From Nesterenkonia ebinurensis (GTDB taxonomy: Bacteria > Actinomycetota > Actinomycetes > Actinomycetales > Micrococcaceae), in contig NZ_VWNF01000041.1 of the NCBI RefSeq assembly GCF_008711175.1, positions 62,001 to 126,000 of the forward strand: a DNA stretch of 64,000 nucleotides, given 5' to 3'. A program made the translations under genes and the position numbers. Under the pieces are notes generated by a model. The model was not told where the DNA came from. It did no database searches and saw only the letters and a list, made by a program, of their open reading frames with translations. Positions 63,753-64,000 of the stretch are shown in pieces (within the stretch, counting starts at the first letter, position 1; every line of letters begins with the position of its first letter).

Positions 63753-64000
63753 AGGACAAAGACCTTGCCAGTGTCCACTCCTTCAACAGCACGCCGGTAG
63801 GCCAGCCCCACAGACCGGTCTGAAACCGGCTCAAAGCCTGGGAAGAAAGCATGGTACTTCTCCGCGCTGCTCAGCACGTTCGGGCTGACGATATTCAGCC
63901 TGATCCCGCGCGAATACTCCACCGCGGCTGCTTTGACGAAGTGCTCCAATGCGCCGTTTGCCATCGCAGAGGCAGCACCGGCAGCAATTTGTTCACGCCC
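63749..64000 (-). CDS. short SDR-like protein, N-terminus beyond window
   Basis: The last 83 codons of a gene that continues past the right edge. GALEHFVKAAAVEYSRGIRLNIVSPNVLSSAEKY and the final VDTGKVFVL match short SDR proteins of about 200 residues. Where normal SDRs have YxxxK before the long helix, this has SAMAN, so the catalytic Tyr and Lys appear missing, as in a subgroup of atypical SDRs. It overlaps the oxidase start by four bases and so belongs to the same operon. Its reaction is unknown. Confidence 0.7.
   Translation of the reverse strand, partial: GREQIAAGAASAMANGALEHFVKAAAVEYSRGIRLNIVSPNVLSSAEKYHAFFPGFEPVSDRSVGLAYRRAVEGVDTGKVFVL

Overview
The window looks like the chromosome of a high-GC actinobacterium in the order Micrococcales. 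Nesterenkonia or a relative in Micrococcaceae is my best guess, but I cannot fix the genus from sequence alone. Supporting features are the GC-rich third codon positions, the senX3-regX3/phoU pair, a monomeric isocitrate dehydrogenase, RamB beside isocitrate lyase, the TetR/DUF3107/RhlE-type block, an LAxTG-type wall-sorting signal, and two very acidic lipoproteins that would suit a salt-tolerant organism. Most of the window is conserved chromosome, with a few accessory patches.

Layout. 1-4.0 kb: a lower-GC catabolic patch with an alpha/beta hydrolase (cut by the edge), an amidohydrolase and a divergent gamma-glutamyltransferase-like enzyme, closed by a strong terminator. 4.0-8.9 kb: furA-katG with a Fur-type palindrome, then two tandem acidic lipoproteins. 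8.9-17 kb: a GH13 enzyme, a luciferase-like oxidoreductase whose ribosome-binding site lies in a long hairpin, icd, mgtE and purH. 17-25 kb: regX3-senX3, a PHO-box-like repeat, phoU, an aldo/keto reductase, a predicted AbiEi-like/DUF559 nuclease bracketed by two related palindromic elements, gpmA, tmk and a DUF368 lipid-carrier transporter. 25-33 kb: the 5-oxoprolinase pxpA-pxpBC (B and C fused) with a divergent MFS transporter, ramB, a 60-residue unknown protein and aceA, then an anchored nuclease.

33-39.6 kb: small membrane, SRPBCC and tyrosine-phosphatase genes, tRNA-Ser(GGA), an IS481-type element placed just behind the tRNA with a decayed relative on its other side, and two exported surface proteins. 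39.6-47.2 kb: guaB3-guaB, a divergent rhodanese and YeeE/YedE sulfur transporter, and groES-groEL behind two CIRCE operators. 47-56.9 kb: acetyltransferase, LMW phosphatase, CPBP protease, DEAD-box helicase/DUF3107/TetR, PHP phosphoesterase, aminopeptidase P, a stress-type membrane protein and Mrp. 56.9-64 kb: a GntR-controlled catabolic operon (Na+ symporter with DUF3311 partner, ornithine cyclodeaminase/ketimine reductase family, ALDH7-like dehydrogenase, FAD amine oxidase, SDR-like protein). These enzyme families together suggest breakdown of lysine, pipecolate or a similar cyclic amine.

The strongest candidate for something not well described is the nuclease gene at 21.07-22.05 kb. On both sides it carries a roughly 65-bp element with perfect 16-bp inverted arms and a nested hairpin. 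The two elements are recognisably related and lie in the same orientation. No transposase is present, so this resembles a small selfish or defensive cassette. Other leads are the tRNA-Ser insertion hot spot, a beta-rich domain repeated in the two surface proteins, and the unknown small proteins tied to aceA and groES.
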